A stretch of DNA of 64,000 nucleotides from Pseudanabaena sp. BC1403 (GTDB taxonomy: Bacteria; Cyanobacteriota; Cyanobacteriia; Pseudanabaenales; Pseudanabaenaceae): NCBI RefSeq assembly GCF_002914585.1, contig NZ_PDDM01000022.1, forward strand, positions 1-64,000, in the 5' to 3' direction. The position numbers were made by a program, and so were the translations under genes. The notes below the pieces were generated by a model. The model was not told the origin of the DNA. It saw nothing but the letters and a program-made list of their open reading frames with translations, and made no database searches. Below are positions 19,101-28,187 of this stretch, piece after piece; positions within the stretch are counted from its first letter, which is position 1; every line of letters starts with the position of its first letter.

Positions 19101-20733
19101 CACCACAGGGGTGGGCTTAATTTCACCTCCTCCTCACCATGACATCTACTCCATCGAAGACCTCGCTGAGTTGATTCACGACCTCAAGAACGCCAACCGT
19201 GCTGCCCGTGTCAGTGTCAAGCTTGTATCGGAAGTCGGCGTTGGAACGATCGCCGCAGGGGTTTCTAAGGCTCACGCTGACGTGGTTCTTATCTCAGGCT
19301 ACGATGGCGGTACTGGCGCATCACCCCAAACCTCAATCAAGCACGCGGGCTTACCTTGGGAACTCGGACTCGCTGAAACCCACCAAACCCTCGTTCTCAA
19401 CAACCTCCGCAGCCGTATCGTTGTCGAAACCGATGGACAAATGAAAACTGGTCGTGATGTCGTGATCGCCGCTCTCCTTGGTGCAGAGGAGTTCGGCTTT
19501 GCTACGGCTCCCCTTGTCTCTCTCGGCTGTATCATGATGCGCGTCTGCCATCTCAATACCTGCCCTGTTGGTGTCGCTACCCAAGATCCGCAACTACGCG
19601 AGAAGTTCACAGGTGATCCCGCCCATACCGTCAACTTCATGACCTTCATCGCAATGGAAGTCCGCGAACTAATGGCGAAACTCGGTTTCCGCACCCTTGA
19701 TGAAATGGTCGGTCGTACTGAAGTGCTAGAAGCCAAGCAAGCCGTCGAGCATTGGAAACTCAAGGGCTTAGACTTCTCGAAGATTCTCTACCAACCAGAA
19801 GTTGGAGCCGATGTCGGTCGCTACTGCCAAATCCCACAGGATCACGGTTTAGACAAATCCCTTGATATGACTGTATTGTTAGATTTGTGCCAAGCTGCGA
19901 TCGTGGATGGTGAACCTGTTGAGGCAATAATTCCCATTAAAAACATCAATCGCGCCGTCGGAACTATCCTCGGCAACGAAATCACCAAGCGCCATTGGGA
20001 AGGATTGCCCGACGACACCGTGCATCTCCATTTCCAAGGCACGGCTGGTCAAAGCTTTGGTGCATTCGTTCCCTCTGGTGTGACGATGGAACTGGAAGGC
20101 GATACCAACGACTACCTCGGCAAAGGTCTGAGCGGCGGTAAGATCATTCTCTATCCCCACAAAGCTTCTACCTTTGTCGCCGAAGAGAATATCATCGCGG
20201 GTAACGTCGCTCTCTACGGCGCAACCAGTGGCGAAGTCTACATTCGCGGTATCGCTGGTGAACGCTTTGCGGTGCGGAACTCTGGCGTAAACGCTGTAGT
20301 CGAAGGCATCGGCGATCACGGTTGCGAATATATGACTGGCGGAAAAGTGGTCGTTCTTGGATTAACAGGACGGAACTTCGCCGCAGGTATGAGTGGCGGT
20401 ATTGCCTACATTCTCGATGAGGCAGGCGATTTCGCAACCCGTTGCAATGCCTCGATGGTCGGCTTAGAAAAGCTCGAAGATCCTGAAGAAATCAAGGATC
20501 TGAAGCAGTTGATTCAACAGCACGTTGATTATACGGAGAGTGCGATCGGTGAACGAGTTCTCGCTGATTGGAATGCGATCGCTCCTAAGTTCGTGAAGGT
20601 AATGCCCAAGGATTACAAGCGGGTATTGCAAGCGATTAAGGAAGCCTTGGAAGATGGCTTGAGTGGTGATGATGCCCTCAATGCCGCCTTTGAAGCTAAC
20701 TCCCGCGATGTCGCCCGTATCGGTGGCAGCTAA
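16141..20733 (+). CDS. gltB: Glutamate synthase large subunit, NAD(P)H-type (no ferredoxin loop)
   Basis: 1530-aa GOGAT large subunit. Cys23 (in HDACGVGF) is the glutaminase nucleophile exposed after loss of a short propeptide; a class II amidotransferase domain (23-about 430), a central domain, the FMN synthase domain (about 830-1190) and a GXGXG beta-helix (about 1270-1460) follow. The 3Fe-4S cysteines are in [16 protein letters not shown]. Between GGEDPDRY and NSAIKQ only a short linker is present, whereas plant and cyanobacterial Fd-GOGAT carries a loop of roughly 25 residues there. This points to the NADH-dependent form needing a GltD partner, which is not in the window. Fd-GOGAT (glsF) is the alternative. 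Confidence 0.93.
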   Translation: MMNSNALPVKQGLYDPQFEHDACGVGFIVHKSGKKSHAIVEQGLTILENLEHRGACGCETNTGDGAGILMQIPHKFLVKVAAAANIALPEVGQYGVGMVYASPDPEARKNGRQAFEKLVESEGLKVLGWRDVPTDNSSLGATAQSSEPFMQQVFILRSPDLADDLAFDRKLFVLRKLAHTAIRASNIDAYWYPSSLSCRTIVYKGMLMTAQVGLYYAADLRDPDMESALALVHSRFSTNTFPSWERSHPYRYIAHNGEINTLRGNTNWMIARQSMFESDLFGDDISKIKPVINIEGSDSTIFDNALELLVLAGRSLPHAMMMMIPEPWTAHESMSDEKKAFYEYHSCLMEPWDGPASIAFTDGTMIGAVLDRNGLRPSRYYVTKDDLVIFASEAGVLNIAPEMIESKGRLQPGRMFLVNMEEGRIVADEEIKHQIATEQPYREWINQHMVDIANLKDADATEAEAIPLTQRQMAFGYSFEDLRLLLTPMARDGVEAIGAMGADTPLAILSNRSKLLYDYFQQLFAQVTNPPIDSIREEIITSAETTIGAERNLLKPEPESCHLIELKTPILSDAELAKLKHINEGGFKSVTLSTLFNPKSGVSGLESAITEICAKADQAIADGVNILILSDRGVNSANAPIPALLAVSGLHHHLIRTGTRTRVGLVLESGEPREVHHFALLIGYGCGAVNPYLAFETIKDMIDQRLLVNVEFKTAVKNYIKSATKGVTKVASKIGISTIQSYRGAQIFEAVGLNQDVIKKYFTWTASRIEGADLEVIAKEAIARHTHAFPERPSSSNTLDVGGDYQWRKEGEAHLFSPETIHALQKAVRDGNYELFKKYSSLVNEQNQQHFTLRGLLDFKSRESIFIDEVEPIESILSRFKTGAMSYGSISKEAHEALAIAMNRIGGKSNTGEGGEDPDRYTWTNEQGDSKNSAIKQVASGRFGVTSLYLSQAKEIQIKMAQGAKPGEGGQLPGKKVYPWIAKVRHSTTGVGLISPPPHHDIYSIEDLAELIHDLKNANRAARVSVKLVSEVGVGTIAAGVSKAHADVVLISGYDGGTGASPQTSIKHAGLPWELGLAETHQTLVLNNLRSRIVVETDGQMKTGRDVVIAALLGAEEFGFATAPLVSLGCIMMRVCHLNTCPVGVATQDPQLREKFTGDPAHTVNFMTFIAMEVRELMAKLGFRTLDEMVGRTEVLEAKQAVEHWKLKGLDFSKILYQPEVGADVGRYCQIPQDHGLDKSLDMTVLLDLCQAAIVDGEPVEAIIPIKNINRAVGTILGNEITKRHWEGLPDDTVHLHFQGTAGQSFGAFVPSGVTMELEGDTNDYLGKGLSGGKIILYPHKASTFVAEENIIAGNVALYGATSGEVYIRGIAGERFAVRNSGVNAVVEGIGDHGCEYMTGGKVVVLGLTGRNFAAGMSGGIAYILDEAGDFATRCNASMVGLEKLEDPEEIKDLKQLIQQHVDYTESAIGERVLADWNAIAPKFVKVMPKDYKRVLQAIKEALEDGLSGDDALNAAFEANSRDVARIGGS

Positions 20734-20742
20734 TTAACAAGA

Positions 20743-20772
20743 AGCAAGGGGCTTAAGCCCCTTGTTTTCTCT
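20743..20772 (+). terminator. gltB terminator
   Basis: AGCAAGGGGCTT pairs with AAGCCCCTTGTT followed by TTCT, 10 bp past the stop codon. Confidence 0.85.
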
Positions 20773-20820
20773 TTCGGATTATTAGCGCCCGTATAGCCAC
20801 TAGAAAAGAGCGTGAAGAGT

Positions 20821-21054
20821 ATGAACAGCAATAGTTTTGAAAATCAATTAAATGCTGATGATGATCTTTTACCTGAATATAGCTTTGATTATCAGAAAGC
20901 TAAGCCCAATCGTTTTGCTAATCGTGGTGAAGCTAAGAGATTAAATATTGTGGTTTTAGATGAAGATGTGGCACGGGTTTTTACTACGCCTGAAGCCGTT
21001 AACAAAGTGCTAAGAGCCTTAATCGAGTCTATGCCTCAATCATCAGTTGGCTAA
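20821..21054 (+). CDS. Antitoxin-like small protein
   Basis: 77-aa protein starting at the ATG at 20821 (a GTG at 20812 is in frame). The N-terminal half has YSFDYQKAKPNRFA and the C-terminal half a short helix pair (FTTPEAVNKVLRALIESMP). This pattern recurs in small cyanobacterial proteins next to toxin or antitoxin genes; DNA-binding or toxin-neutralising function is inferred, not shown. No intact toxin gene is adjacent: only a broken hicB follows 4 nt downstream. Confidence 0.55.
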   Translation: MNSNSFENQLNADDDLLPEYSFDYQKAKPNRFANRGEAKRLNIVVLDEDVARVFTTPEAVNKVLRALIESMPQSSVG

Positions 21055-21058
21055 AAGT

Positions 21059-21395
21059 ATGAAATATAAGTATCGCGTTAATCTTGTTTGGTCAGATTAA
21101 GATAAATGTTATCTAGTGGAATTATACTAAAACACAAAGTAAAGACGACAGATGGTTATTAAATAATGCTCGTAAACCCAAACCAATATTTAGAGTGTGA
21201 AAATTCCATCTGTCGCCTTATCTAAGTGATTTGGTATTACCTGAGTTTTCTAATACCTTGCAGCGATACTTTACGCATGGAGATACTTATGCAGAGGCGA
21301 TCGCTAATGCAGAGGAGGTATTAGAGCTTTTAATCGAAGATTACGAAGAAACGGGTAAACCTTTACCATCACCTCAAGTATTGCAACTAGCTTAG
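21059..21395 (+). pseudogene. Disrupted hicB-type antitoxin gene
   Basis: The ATG at 21059 opens a HicB-like N-terminus (MKYKYRVNLVWSD), then an in-frame TAA at 21098-21100, then DKCYLVE. A 112-bp MITE (21125-21236) interrupts the gene. After it, from 21237, the same frame resumes as LPEFSNTLQRYFTHGD, YAEAIANAEEVLELLIEDYE and ends at 21395. Removing the element and one TTA duplication rejoins ...YLVE-LPEF... to a 73-codon HicB of normal length, except for the stop. No hicA is present. The gene carries two independent lesions and is not functional. Confidence 0.85.
21125..21236. mobile_element. MITE family 1, copy d (112 bp) inside hicB
   Basis: Terminal inverted repeats of about 32 bp: left TACTAAAACACAAAGT..GACGACAGATGG, right (reverse complement) TACCAAATCACTTAGAT..GGCGACAGATGG. 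TTA duplicated at 21122-21124 and 21237-21239. The ends resemble family 1 copies (TACCAAAnCACAAAGT) but the core is different. Non-coding. Confidence 0.88.
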
Positions 21396-21404
21396 CCAAT
21401 TTAT

Positions 21405-21848
21405 ATGAAAGCTGAAGAGTTAGATAAAAAGTTTGATGATGGCGAAGATGTCTTAGATTTATTTAATCTTACGACTTTAAAACGTCCTGCTTTAGAAACT
21501 CAGGCTGTTAGTTACTTGGGCGGATTGATGAACCAACAACTTTGGAGTCGAGTCAAAACTAAGTATCAGCTTGGGAAGTTAATTTACGGGAAAGTAGAAT
21601 TTCATGCGTCTTTTGGGGTGTTTGTTGATATTGGGGATGAGAATGTAGAGGGAATTATCCAGATTCCAGATTTTTTGGATAGTGGCGCGATGATTCCAGA
21701 AATGTATCCTGAGATTGGTTCACCTTTGGGGGCGGTGGTGGTTGGCTATACTGAGGATGATCGCAATCAAGTTTGGTTGAGTGTTAAGCCGAGCATTTTA
21801 CAAAAGTCTTTGGTCAAGTTGAGATTGCCAGTTGTGAATCAAGTGTAA
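21405..21848 (+). CDS. S1-like RNA-binding protein with antitoxin-like N-terminus
   Basis: 147 aa. Residues about 50-135 form an S1/OB domain (LIYGKVEFHASFGVFVDIGD, then EGIIQIPDFLDS and QVWLSVKPS), suggesting RNA binding. Residues 1-30 (MKAEELDKKFDDGEDVLDLF) instead resemble the start of BrnA/CopG-type antitoxins of cyanobacteria (MKAEEFDKKFDDGED). The join suggests a chimera produced by recombination in this toxin-antitoxin remnant area; it may also be translated from an internal start as a plain S1 protein. The antitoxin resemblance is from memory and needs a search. Confidence 0.6.
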   Translation: MKAEELDKKFDDGEDVLDLFNLTTLKRPALETQAVSYLGGLMNQQLWSRVKTKYQLGKLIYGKVEFHASFGVFVDIGDENVEGIIQIPDFLDSGAMIPEMYPEIGSPLGAVVVGYTEDDRNQVWLSVKPSILQKSLVKLRLPVVNQV

Positions 21849-21928
21849 ATTTCGGGGCGATCGCTAGTAATAATTTTCTGACTACTAGATGATGATTATG
21901 ATAGATGACCCAAATACATTCCTATTAA

Positions 21929-22771
21929 TCACTCCATTGAGTCAAATAGCCCTGGTATTTTAGGTTGTATCATGTCCTGTATTTCATCATTGGTATATGC
22001 AAGACGTTCTAAAATTTCTCTCCCTCTGTTGCTACTGATATCGTGAAAATTATACTTTGTGATTCTTGGATATCCCATCTGTCCATTTTTATCCCAGTTT
22101 GTTCCGAATAAAAAGCTCCATTGATGTTTATCTTCCGATTCTCTGATTTGCCAATGTTTCTTCGGTACATTTCTTATGTAATCAGTTAATCTCTTATAAA
22201 CATCAGAAGTGTCTGACTTTAAACAGCGTTTTACATTCGTTGCCGAAAAGTAGATAAGAATATCTATGGTTTCTAGATATTTTCTGCCTTTGAATACTTT
22301 TGATAATTGATCAAAGGGAGGAACTGTGCCATTTTCATCAGAGTACAGCAACCCATATAATGCTTTCTTGTTATTTTGAGAATGAGAATACAAAGACTCT
22401 GAAATATTTTCAAGCGCTAGCTTGTTATCACAAGAAAAATAATGAGCTTGACATGAGAAACGAGAAACATTTCGCTTTAATTCTTCTAGAACTGAATCTT
22501 TGATATCGACAAAATAGCACGAAGAATTAACCTTTTTGGATTCTGCTTGTTTCAAAAAAATTATAGGGCTTCCTTCTCCGTATGCTTCACTGATGCCAGT
22601 ACCAGCATTTAAGTCAATATACTGGTAGATATGGGATAACCAAGCTTTATCTTGATTTCCTTTAAAAATCCCTTTGCAAATGCCAAGGTGAATATCTATG
22701 AAATAATCAAATTGTTTCTGTTTTGCAGATGTATTTTTACTAAAACCTTGTCCAGATGGTGTAATTGGCAT
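21929..22771 (-). CDS. TcmP-like (three-Cys-motif partner) methyltransferase-fold protein
   Basis: 280 aa. YIDLNAGTG (residues 51-59) reads as motif I of a SAM-type Rossmann fold, with CYFVDIKDSV (about 84) as the following acidic strand. The overall layout (N-terminal K/Q-rich helix, YIDxxAGTG, long variable C-terminus) is that of TcmP proteins, described as partners of three-cysteine radical SAM-like proteins; the neighbour here, divergently encoded 97 bp away, is just such a protein. AT-rich DNA and few HIP1 sites compared with neighbours suggest transfer. Function is unknown. Confidence 0.5.
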   Translation of the reverse strand: MPITPSGQGFSKNTSAKQKQFDYFIDIHLGICKGIFKGNQDKAWLSHIYQYIDLNAGTGISEAYGEGSPIIFLKQAESKKVNSSCYFVDIKDSVLEELKRNVSRFSCQAHYFSCDNKLALENISESLYSHSQNNKKALYGLLYSDENGTVPPFDQLSKVFKGRKYLETIDILIYFSATNVKRCLKSDTSDVYKRLTDYIRNVPKKHWQIRESEDKHQWSFLFGTNWDKNGQMGYPRITKYNFHDISSNRGREILERLAYTNDEIQDMIQPKIPGLFDSME

Positions 22772-22868
22772 CCTATTTTTCTCTTAATAGGTGTATATTT
22801 CTAAAAATATAGCATATAGTTAATTATAGTATATTGTACGTTTTTCAAAAATATTGAGGTTTGTTGTT

Positions 22869-23933
22869 ATGGAGACTGTGAGAGGTACTGAAACTGTCGC
22901 TAGTCCTCTACAGGAAAGCGCACTAAGGAAAAAAGGACTATGTGACTATGTTATTAACGTTGCTTCTGGTTGTCTGCACGGTTGTACATTTTGCTATGTC
23001 CCCTCAACTCCAGTGATCAGAACCAGACAAGCACAACTAGCCCAAAAAGGCGTTGATAACCCTCAAATGGACTGGGGAAAGTATCTATTTGTACGTGAAG
23101 GTATTGCTGAGCAGTTAGAAGAAACTCTCAGCCGTAAAAGAACTTGGAAAACTACAGAATCAGGACAGGGAGTTGTTATGCTCTGTTCTGGTACTGACCC
23201 TTATCAAAACCATCAAACCGCAACAATCACGCGCCAAGTTGTCAAAGTGTTGCTTAAATATGACAAACGAGTACGGATTTTGACTCGTAGCCCTCTATGG
23301 ACAAATGATATAGATATTTTGCGATCGCGTAATGTAACTGTTGGAATGAGTTTACCCATGCTTGATGATGAACTCAGCCGCAAAATTGAACCCGCAGCAC
23401 CTCTACCATCTGACCGATACAAAGCGATGATGAAGGGATATAAGGCAGGTATTAAACTTTATGCGGCGATCGCACCCACACCGCCAACAATGCAATTACA
23501 GGATTTCCAAAATCTGTTACAGCAAGTGATGAAATTTGAACCTGAAGTCATTTTCTGGGAACCAATCAATGCTCGTGGCACAAATGGAAAGAGAATGCTA
23601 GAAGCAGGACTAGATTTTGTTCGTTCTATAACTAATAGAGAATCTTGGGCAGAAAACTTTATCCAACAATGGCAAGATATTGAGCAAGCTGCTAAAAATA
23701 TAGGATGTAAAGATCTTTTGCATATTTGGGTTGATCCAGAACTTCGCGGTTTTGTAGATGATGCTTCCTTAGATTATTGGTTATTCAGAAAAACAGTAGA
23801 AGATTGGGACAATTACACAAGAAAGCCTCAATCATCTGGGGTAAAACTACCTCAGTCTGTAGCATCACAAGATCAAGCAATTCGCAAACGTAATACATTC
23901 AAGAAAGGATCTGAGAAATTAGTAGCTTTTTGA
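22869..23933 (+). CDS. SPL-like radical SAM protein (three-cysteine motif)
   Basis: 354 aa. GCLHGCTFCYVPSTP carries Cys35, Cys39 and Cys42 (C-x3-C-x2-C), binding a radical SAM 4Fe-4S cluster in the manner of spore photoproduct lyase-like proteins. Downstream are LCSGTDPYQ, RILTRSPLWTNDIDIL and EPINARGTNGKR, a TIM-barrel pattern. The frame opens with TTG at 22854, but ATG 22869 has GAGG nine bases upstream. It is divergent from the TcmP-like gene, matching the described TcmP/three-Cys pairing. Substrate unknown. Confidence 0.75.
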   Translation: METVRGTETVASPLQESALRKKGLCDYVINVASGCLHGCTFCYVPSTPVIRTRQAQLAQKGVDNPQMDWGKYLFVREGIAEQLEETLSRKRTWKTTESGQGVVMLCSGTDPYQNHQTATITRQVVKVLLKYDKRVRILTRSPLWTNDIDILRSRNVTVGMSLPMLDDELSRKIEPAAPLPSDRYKAMMKGYKAGIKLYAAIAPTPPTMQLQDFQNLLQQVMKFEPEVIFWEPINARGTNGKRMLEAGLDFVRSITNRESWAENFIQQWQDIEQAAKNIGCKDLLHIWVDPELRGFVDDASLDYWLFRKTVEDWDNYTRKPQSSGVKLPQSVASQDQAIRKRNTFKKGSEKLVAF

Positions 23934-24029
23934 GATTAGGGGTGATCGCTGTTTGATGTTGTTAGTTTGTTGGGGGCGATCGCGTTCCCTTTTGACAGAA
24001 TAAGCGATCGCCTATTTGTTTTTATGAAC

Positions 24030-25586
24030 TCACGGAAGCAGACCACCACTACTACCAATGCCCAGACGTTCCGCAACACCAGAAGTGAGTGGAAGTAAAG
24101 TAATCAACATCCAAAAGAGTGCCACCACACCCAAAGCTTCGCGATCGCCATCAAGTTCTGAAAGTTCATTCAGCATTGGACGTTCCAGATCTCTCAATAG
24201 AATCAAGACAATGCCACCCCAATAGAGCGCAAGTGGATTAATCACTGTGGCAATCACTAAGAAAATCAACGTCAATACCGTCGTCACGCTTGCCGTGCGT
24301 CGTCCATAAATTGATTGCACGATCCGACCGCCATCTAACTGACCTGCTGGCATCAAATTCAAGGCGGTGATAGCCGAGCCGAGCCAGCCGAGAACTACTA
24401 ACGGGTGAATCGAAATAAAGCTATTGTGTAATGCCTCACCGAGGAAGAGTTTCGCCAAGGTTCCCGCCAGTACCGATGCTTGAAAAATTTGACTAGGAAT
24501 ATCAATACTGCCCATCCCGATCGCAGATAGGCGTAAACCAACTAGAAGCATGAGCAAAGATAGTAATCCACTTGCCAAAGCTGGAGCGATCGCAATATCA
24601 AACAGAGCCAGCCGATGAGGTAATGGCGAAGAAACCCGACTGAATGCACCGAAAGAACCTAATTGTGATGAAGGCAAGAGAAACGGCAAACTCATATTTA
24701 CTTTGTACTTCTTTGCCATCAGACGCATAGCCAACTCACGCACACCTAAAATCGCCCCAATACCAAGAGCAAAGGGTAGTCCTACTAAATATTGTTGAGG
24801 TTCTTGGACTACAGGAATACCCGCAACTAACGCGCCCAAGTTTAAGGCTGTGTAGCCATTTGCGACAATCAACACCGCAATTAGTACTTTTTGAGGAATT
24901 GTATTGTTATCGACATTACTAACTCGGCTAGGTAGCACAATCACCACTGGTTTACGATCTTGACCTTCCACCAAAAATAGATTGTATTTATCGCTAAGGC
25001 GATCGCTGAGGGATTTAGTCAAGCGATCGTGAACGACATCAGGCTCACCACGCAAGTTACCTTTAAAAATCGCCCCTTCTTGATAGGGAATCGTTTCGGT
25101 GACGTAATAGGTTTCAATCCCAAAGATTCCTTGTATCAGCTTCATATCTTCCGCAGGAAGTGCCCTAAACATTTTTAGTTGCGTCTTGCCCTGTGACATA
25201 GCCACGGCAATCGGACTGTTAACTGGCGGTTTATTGGTTGAATTATCGGGAGAATTAGGAAGATCACTAGCAGTTGCATCAAGATCTTTTTTGAGTTTTT
25301 GCTCGATCGCCGATCTTTCCTCTGTGGCGGCTTTGCGTAATTGGTTGCTAATCGCCACATAGGCGATCGTAGAACTAAGCAATAAGAATAATAGCGTTGT
25401 AAAATTTATAAAAACACCCGACACAAACAAGCCAAAATAAACAAGCCAAGGTGACATAAGCGCCACAAATTGAAGCCAAGACAGTAACCCAAGCTTGCCA
25501 AACTTGCGGGAACGAAAATATCCCCAACCTAGCAAAGCGAGGGTGAGTATAAATACGGTGATCGGAAGAAGTGGAGTTGATATCAT
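24030..25586 (-). CDS. Site-2-protease-like membrane protein lacking the HExxH motif
   Basis: 518 aa, M50 family relative of plant EGY and cyanobacterial S2P proteins. It has N-terminal helices (about 5-25, 38-75), a soluble domain (about 80-235) with the family's EDMKLIQGIFGIETYYVTET block, then a multi-helix core. The expected HExxH is replaced by RELAMR (in GVRELAMRLMAKK), so both zinc-binding histidines are arginines; the second motif, LMPAGQLDGGRI, is retained. It is therefore probably proteolytically inactive, comparable to EGY3 of plants, and may act as a substrate-binding or regulatory membrane protein. Confidence 0.8.
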   Translation of the reverse strand: MISTPLLPITVFILTLALLGWGYFRSRKFGKLGLLSWLQFVALMSPWLVYFGLFVSGVFINFTTLLFLLLSSTIAYVAISNQLRKAATEERSAIEQKLKKDLDATASDLPNSPDNSTNKPPVNSPIAVAMSQGKTQLKMFRALPAEDMKLIQGIFGIETYYVTETIPYQEGAIFKGNLRGEPDVVHDRLTKSLSDRLSDKYNLFLVEGQDRKPVVIVLPSRVSNVDNNTIPQKVLIAVLIVANGYTALNLGALVAGIPVVQEPQQYLVGLPFALGIGAILGVRELAMRLMAKKYKVNMSLPFLLPSSQLGSFGAFSRVSSPLPHRLALFDIAIAPALASGLLSLLMLLVGLRLSAIGMGSIDIPSQIFQASVLAGTLAKLFLGEALHNSFISIHPLVVLGWLGSAITALNLMPAGQLDGGRIVQSIYGRRTASVTTVLTLIFLVIATVINPLALYWGGIVLILLRDLERPMLNELSELDGDREALGVVALFWMLITLLPLTSGVAERLGIGSSGGLLP

Positions 25587-25737
25587 AAAAATAAATTACA
25601 GGAAATCCTAGGAATTCTCGACGACAAGCCATAATTCCCTACAATTTCTTAGTAGTTTGGCGGTGTTTTGTATATCCACTTTAGCGATAAACCGTAATCT
25701 CATGTTCAGAAAGTTTTATAAAGAATCAGGACTTACT

Positions 25738-25860
25738 CAGTAGCCCTGCACTCAAGTGCGGACTAAAAGCTCAAACCCGTTGAAACGGTTTGCTTGAAAG
25801 TATTCTGTAGCCCACTTCAGTGGACTTGAGCCTTTAGCCAATAACTTGAGTTCTTGGCTT
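25738..25860. repeat. Composite of short palindromes
   Basis: Successive small foldbacks: GCACTCAAGTGC, CAAACCCGTTGAAACGGTTTG (one base off), CCACTTCAGTGG and paired CTCAAG/CTTGAG words. No coding potential; looks like a decayed repeat cluster. Confidence 0.55.
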
Positions 25861-25979
25861 GTTTGGGTGTACTTTTATAAATTTTCTGGTTTTTCTAGCA
25901 GCACGAAGTACTGTAATATATGATCATATCCAATCAACGGTAAACACATAGATTAACTGTGGATTTGAAAAAACTTTTA

Positions 25980-26078
25980 TGAGTAGCTAAGCTCAAGTAA
26001 ATATAAAACCCTAAAACCAGAGCTGCCTGCGCAGCGGGCAACTCTGGTTTTGGCTCTGGGTTTTTAACTCTTAAAAGT
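25980..26078. repeat. Family 2 foldback element (AAGTA-ended), divergent copy
   Basis: Left end GAGTAGCTAAGCTCAAGTAAA resembles the copy at 57323. The core hairpin is AAAACCAGAG..GCCTGCGCAG..CTCTGGTTTT followed by GGGTTTTTAACTC. Confidence 0.6.
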
Positions 26079-26132
26079 ATTTGTAAAGGCGATCGCGTCG
26101 GTCATATCAAGACAATTTGAGGTAAGTGCAAC

Positions 26133-27152
26133 GTGGGCATTGTTGTAGAAAATGTAGTTAAGCAATTTGGCGATTTTTTAGCCCTAGATAATATCAATCT
26201 TGAGGTCAAAACTGGCTCATTGGTGGCGTTATTAGGCCCTTCAGGTTCTGGTAAGTCCACCCTATTAAGATTGATCGCAGGTCTAGAAACTCCCGATCGC
26301 GGCAAAATTTTTCTGACTGGTAAAGATGCCACCGATCAAGATGTACGCGATCGCAATATTGGCTTTGTGTTTCAGCACTACGCTCTCTTCAAGCACATGA
26401 CCATTCGCAAAAATATTGCTTTTGGTCTAGAAATCCGCAAAGAACCGAAAGCAAAAATTGCCGATCGCGTCGAAGAATTGCTAGAACTAATCCAACTTAA
26501 AGGTTTGGGCAACCGCTACCCATCACAACTATCTGGCGGACAACGCCAACGAGTTGCCCTCGCGCGCGCCCTCGCTGTCCAGCCCAGTGTATTGCTTCTC
26601 GACGAACCCTTTGGAGCGCTAGACGCAAAAGTCCGTAAAGAATTGCGGGCATGGTTACGCCGACTTCATGATGAAGTACATGTCACTAGTGTGTTTGTCA
26701 CCCACGACCAAGAAGAAGCGATGGAAGTGTCTGATGTGATCGTGGTGATGAATAAAGGCAAGATCGAGCAAATTGGCACTCCTGCCGAAGTTTACGATAA
26801 TCCTGCGACTCCCTTTGTGATGAGTTTTATTGGCCCTGTGAATGTACTTCCCGCCAATCGCGATCGCATTAGTGAATTCTCTAAAATCCATAGTGCTAGT
26901 GAAGATGTGTATATTCGTCCTCGCGATATTTTGATTGAGACAGAGGCAACTAGCACATCGGTATCAGCACGCATCACAAGGCTAATTCATCTTGGTTGGG
27001 AAGTTCAAGCTGAATTGATGCTAGGTGATGGACAGGTTTTGACGGCTCACCTTACTCGTGAACGTTTTGATGAGTTGAAGTTACAACCACAACAATATGT
27101 CCATATCGAGCCAAAGGATGCCAAGTCGTTTCCTTTAGACTATTCAATCTAA
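26133..27152 (+). CDS. cysA: Sulfate/thiosulfate ABC transporter ATP-binding protein
   Basis: 339-aa ATPase. Walker [11 protein letters not shown]-loop [13 protein letters not shown], signature LSGGQRQR, Walker [12 protein letters not shown] and H-loop VTHDQ are all present in order. The region after the ATPase ([11 protein letters not shown], then [10 protein letters not shown] and [10 protein letters not shown]) is the TOBE-like domain of CysA. Start is GTG. No permease or binding-protein gene is adjacent, so the other subunits are encoded elsewhere. Confidence 0.88.
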   Translation: MGIVVENVVKQFGDFLALDNINLEVKTGSLVALLGPSGSGKSTLLRLIAGLETPDRGKIFLTGKDATDQDVRDRNIGFVFQHYALFKHMTIRKNIAFGLEIRKEPKAKIADRVEELLELIQLKGLGNRYPSQLSGGQRQRVALARALAVQPSVLLLDEPFGALDAKVRKELRAWLRRLHDEVHVTSVFVTHDQEEAMEVSDVIVVMNKGKIEQIGTPAEVYDNPATPFVMSFIGPVNVLPANRDRISEFSKIHSASEDVYIRPRDILIETEATSTSVSARITRLIHLGWEVQAELMLGDGQVLTAHLTRERFDELKLQPQQYVHIEPKDAKSFPLDYSI

Positions 27153-27159
27153 CGATCTC

Positions 27160-27280
27160 CTTCAATTAGCGATTTTCAAATGAGTATGCACTCATTTGAA
27201 AACAAAAAATAAATCCCAGTAAGAGTTTTGTTTTTGAGTTTTCATTTTGTCTACGTCAAAATGAAAACCGCTATAGCGAT
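27160..27280. repeat. Foldback element after cysA
   Basis: Outer ends TAGCGATTTTCA and TGAAAACCGCTATAGCGA are near inverted repeats. Inside are hairpins TTTTCAAATGAGT/ACTCATTTGAAAA, a decayed CCCAGTAAGAGTTTT unit like that in MITE family 1, and GTTTTCATTTTG/CAAAATGAAAAC. It separates the convergent cysA and Rpn genes and may act as a terminator. Confidence 0.65.
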
Positions 27281-27308
27281 CGCCGAAATCTTGCTTTTAC
27301 TAGCCAGA

Positions 27309-28187
27309 TTAAGATTTTGGCGATCTCTTTGGCTTTGAAATCTTGGGAGTTTGAGACTGTTTTACGGAATTTTTTTGTAGCTTCTGGACTTGTTTTAGGG
27401 TTAGTCCTGTAAATTGGGCGACTAAGTCTAGGGAAATGTTGGAGCGCAACATATTTAGAGCGATCTGGTTTCTTTCTTTAGTTTTGCCTTTGGCTTCGCC
27501 TTCAGCTATTCCTTCAGCTATTCCTTCAGCCTTGCCTTCAGCCTTGCCTTCAGCCTTGCCTTCTCGCAGTATTTCTTGATAAATCACTGATTCTTTCATG
27601 ATTTCGCTCCTTAGTAATCTTTGGATGATTTCTTTATTCAGGGCTATACCCGATATTATAGCTGTCGATGCAGCTACGTTACTTTTTACCTGTTTATCTT
27701 CGATATTTTCAATTTGATTAGCAACTTGTCTTAAGGTTTCTGCGGGATCATTAGTTTGAGATAGGGTTGCGAAGGGGAAGAGTCCTTGATATTTCTGAAA
27801 TATTGTGGTGGGTTGTTCCCATAGTCTGATGACGTTAAATTCATGGTTGAGCGTGCCAATATTGAATTTGGTTTCATGGACTAAGGATGATTGGCTGGGG
27901 GTGAGATAGATGACAACTTGATGGATTTGTTTATCGGGAAATTTACGATATAGCCGCAGTCGATAATCAGCCATGCGGAATGGGATGTTTTTATTTGGCT
28001 CGGTCTGAAATTCAATGTGTAGGATGATTTCTGATGATTCGAGAAATATCACGGAGTCAGCGCGAATTGGCTCGACTGACAGTTCAGAAGGTTCGAGTTT
28101 GGTTAGGGTAATGGCTTCGCCTAGTAAGCAACTGGCGAAGTCTGCGGAAAAACTCTCTGCTAAAAATTTACAGATGTTATCGATCAT
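27309..28187 (-). CDS. Rpn family PD-(D/E)XK nuclease-like protein
   Basis: 292 aa, recombination-promoting nuclease/putative transposase family. The N-terminal domain has EIILHIEFQTEPNK (nuclease acidic motif) and FRMADYRLRLYRKFPDKQIHQVVIYLTPS. Residues about 208-235 are a run of EGKAEG/EGIAEG repeats, a hallmark of these proteins, then a C-terminal helix-turn-helix-like tail (LDLVAQFTGLTLKQVQKLQK). Such genes are numerous and variable in cyanobacteria; a role in genome plasticity or defence is proposed for the family. Confidence 0.85.
   Translation of the reverse strand: MIDNICKFLAESFSADFASCLLGEAITLTKLEPSELSVEPIRADSVIFLESSEIILHIEFQTEPNKNIPFRMADYRLRLYRKFPDKQIHQVVIYLTPSQSSLVHETKFNIGTLNHEFNVIRLWEQPTTIFQKYQGLFPFATLSQTNDPAETLRQVANQIENIEDKQVKSNVAASTAIISGIALNKEIIQRLLRSEIMKESVIYQEILREGKAEGKAEGKAEGIAEGIAEGEAKGKTKERNQIALNMLRSNISLDLVAQFTGLTLKQVQKLQKNSVKQSQTPKISKPKRSPKS

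Larger units (their letters stand above)
25587..26132. other. Long gap with two repeat elements
   Basis: About 545 bp between divergent genes with no ORF. It holds a composite of small palindromes at 25738-25860 and a family-2 foldback at 25980-26078. Confidence 0.6.

Noticed and set aside
19299-19763. 154-codon antisense frame within gltB
   Set aside because: It lies wholly inside the well-conserved gltB gene, has Ser/Arg/Thr-rich composition of a shadow frame and no RBS or known motif.
22300-22503. 67-codon plus-strand frame inside the TcmP-like gene
   Set aside because: Antisense shadow of a longer frame with recognisable motifs.
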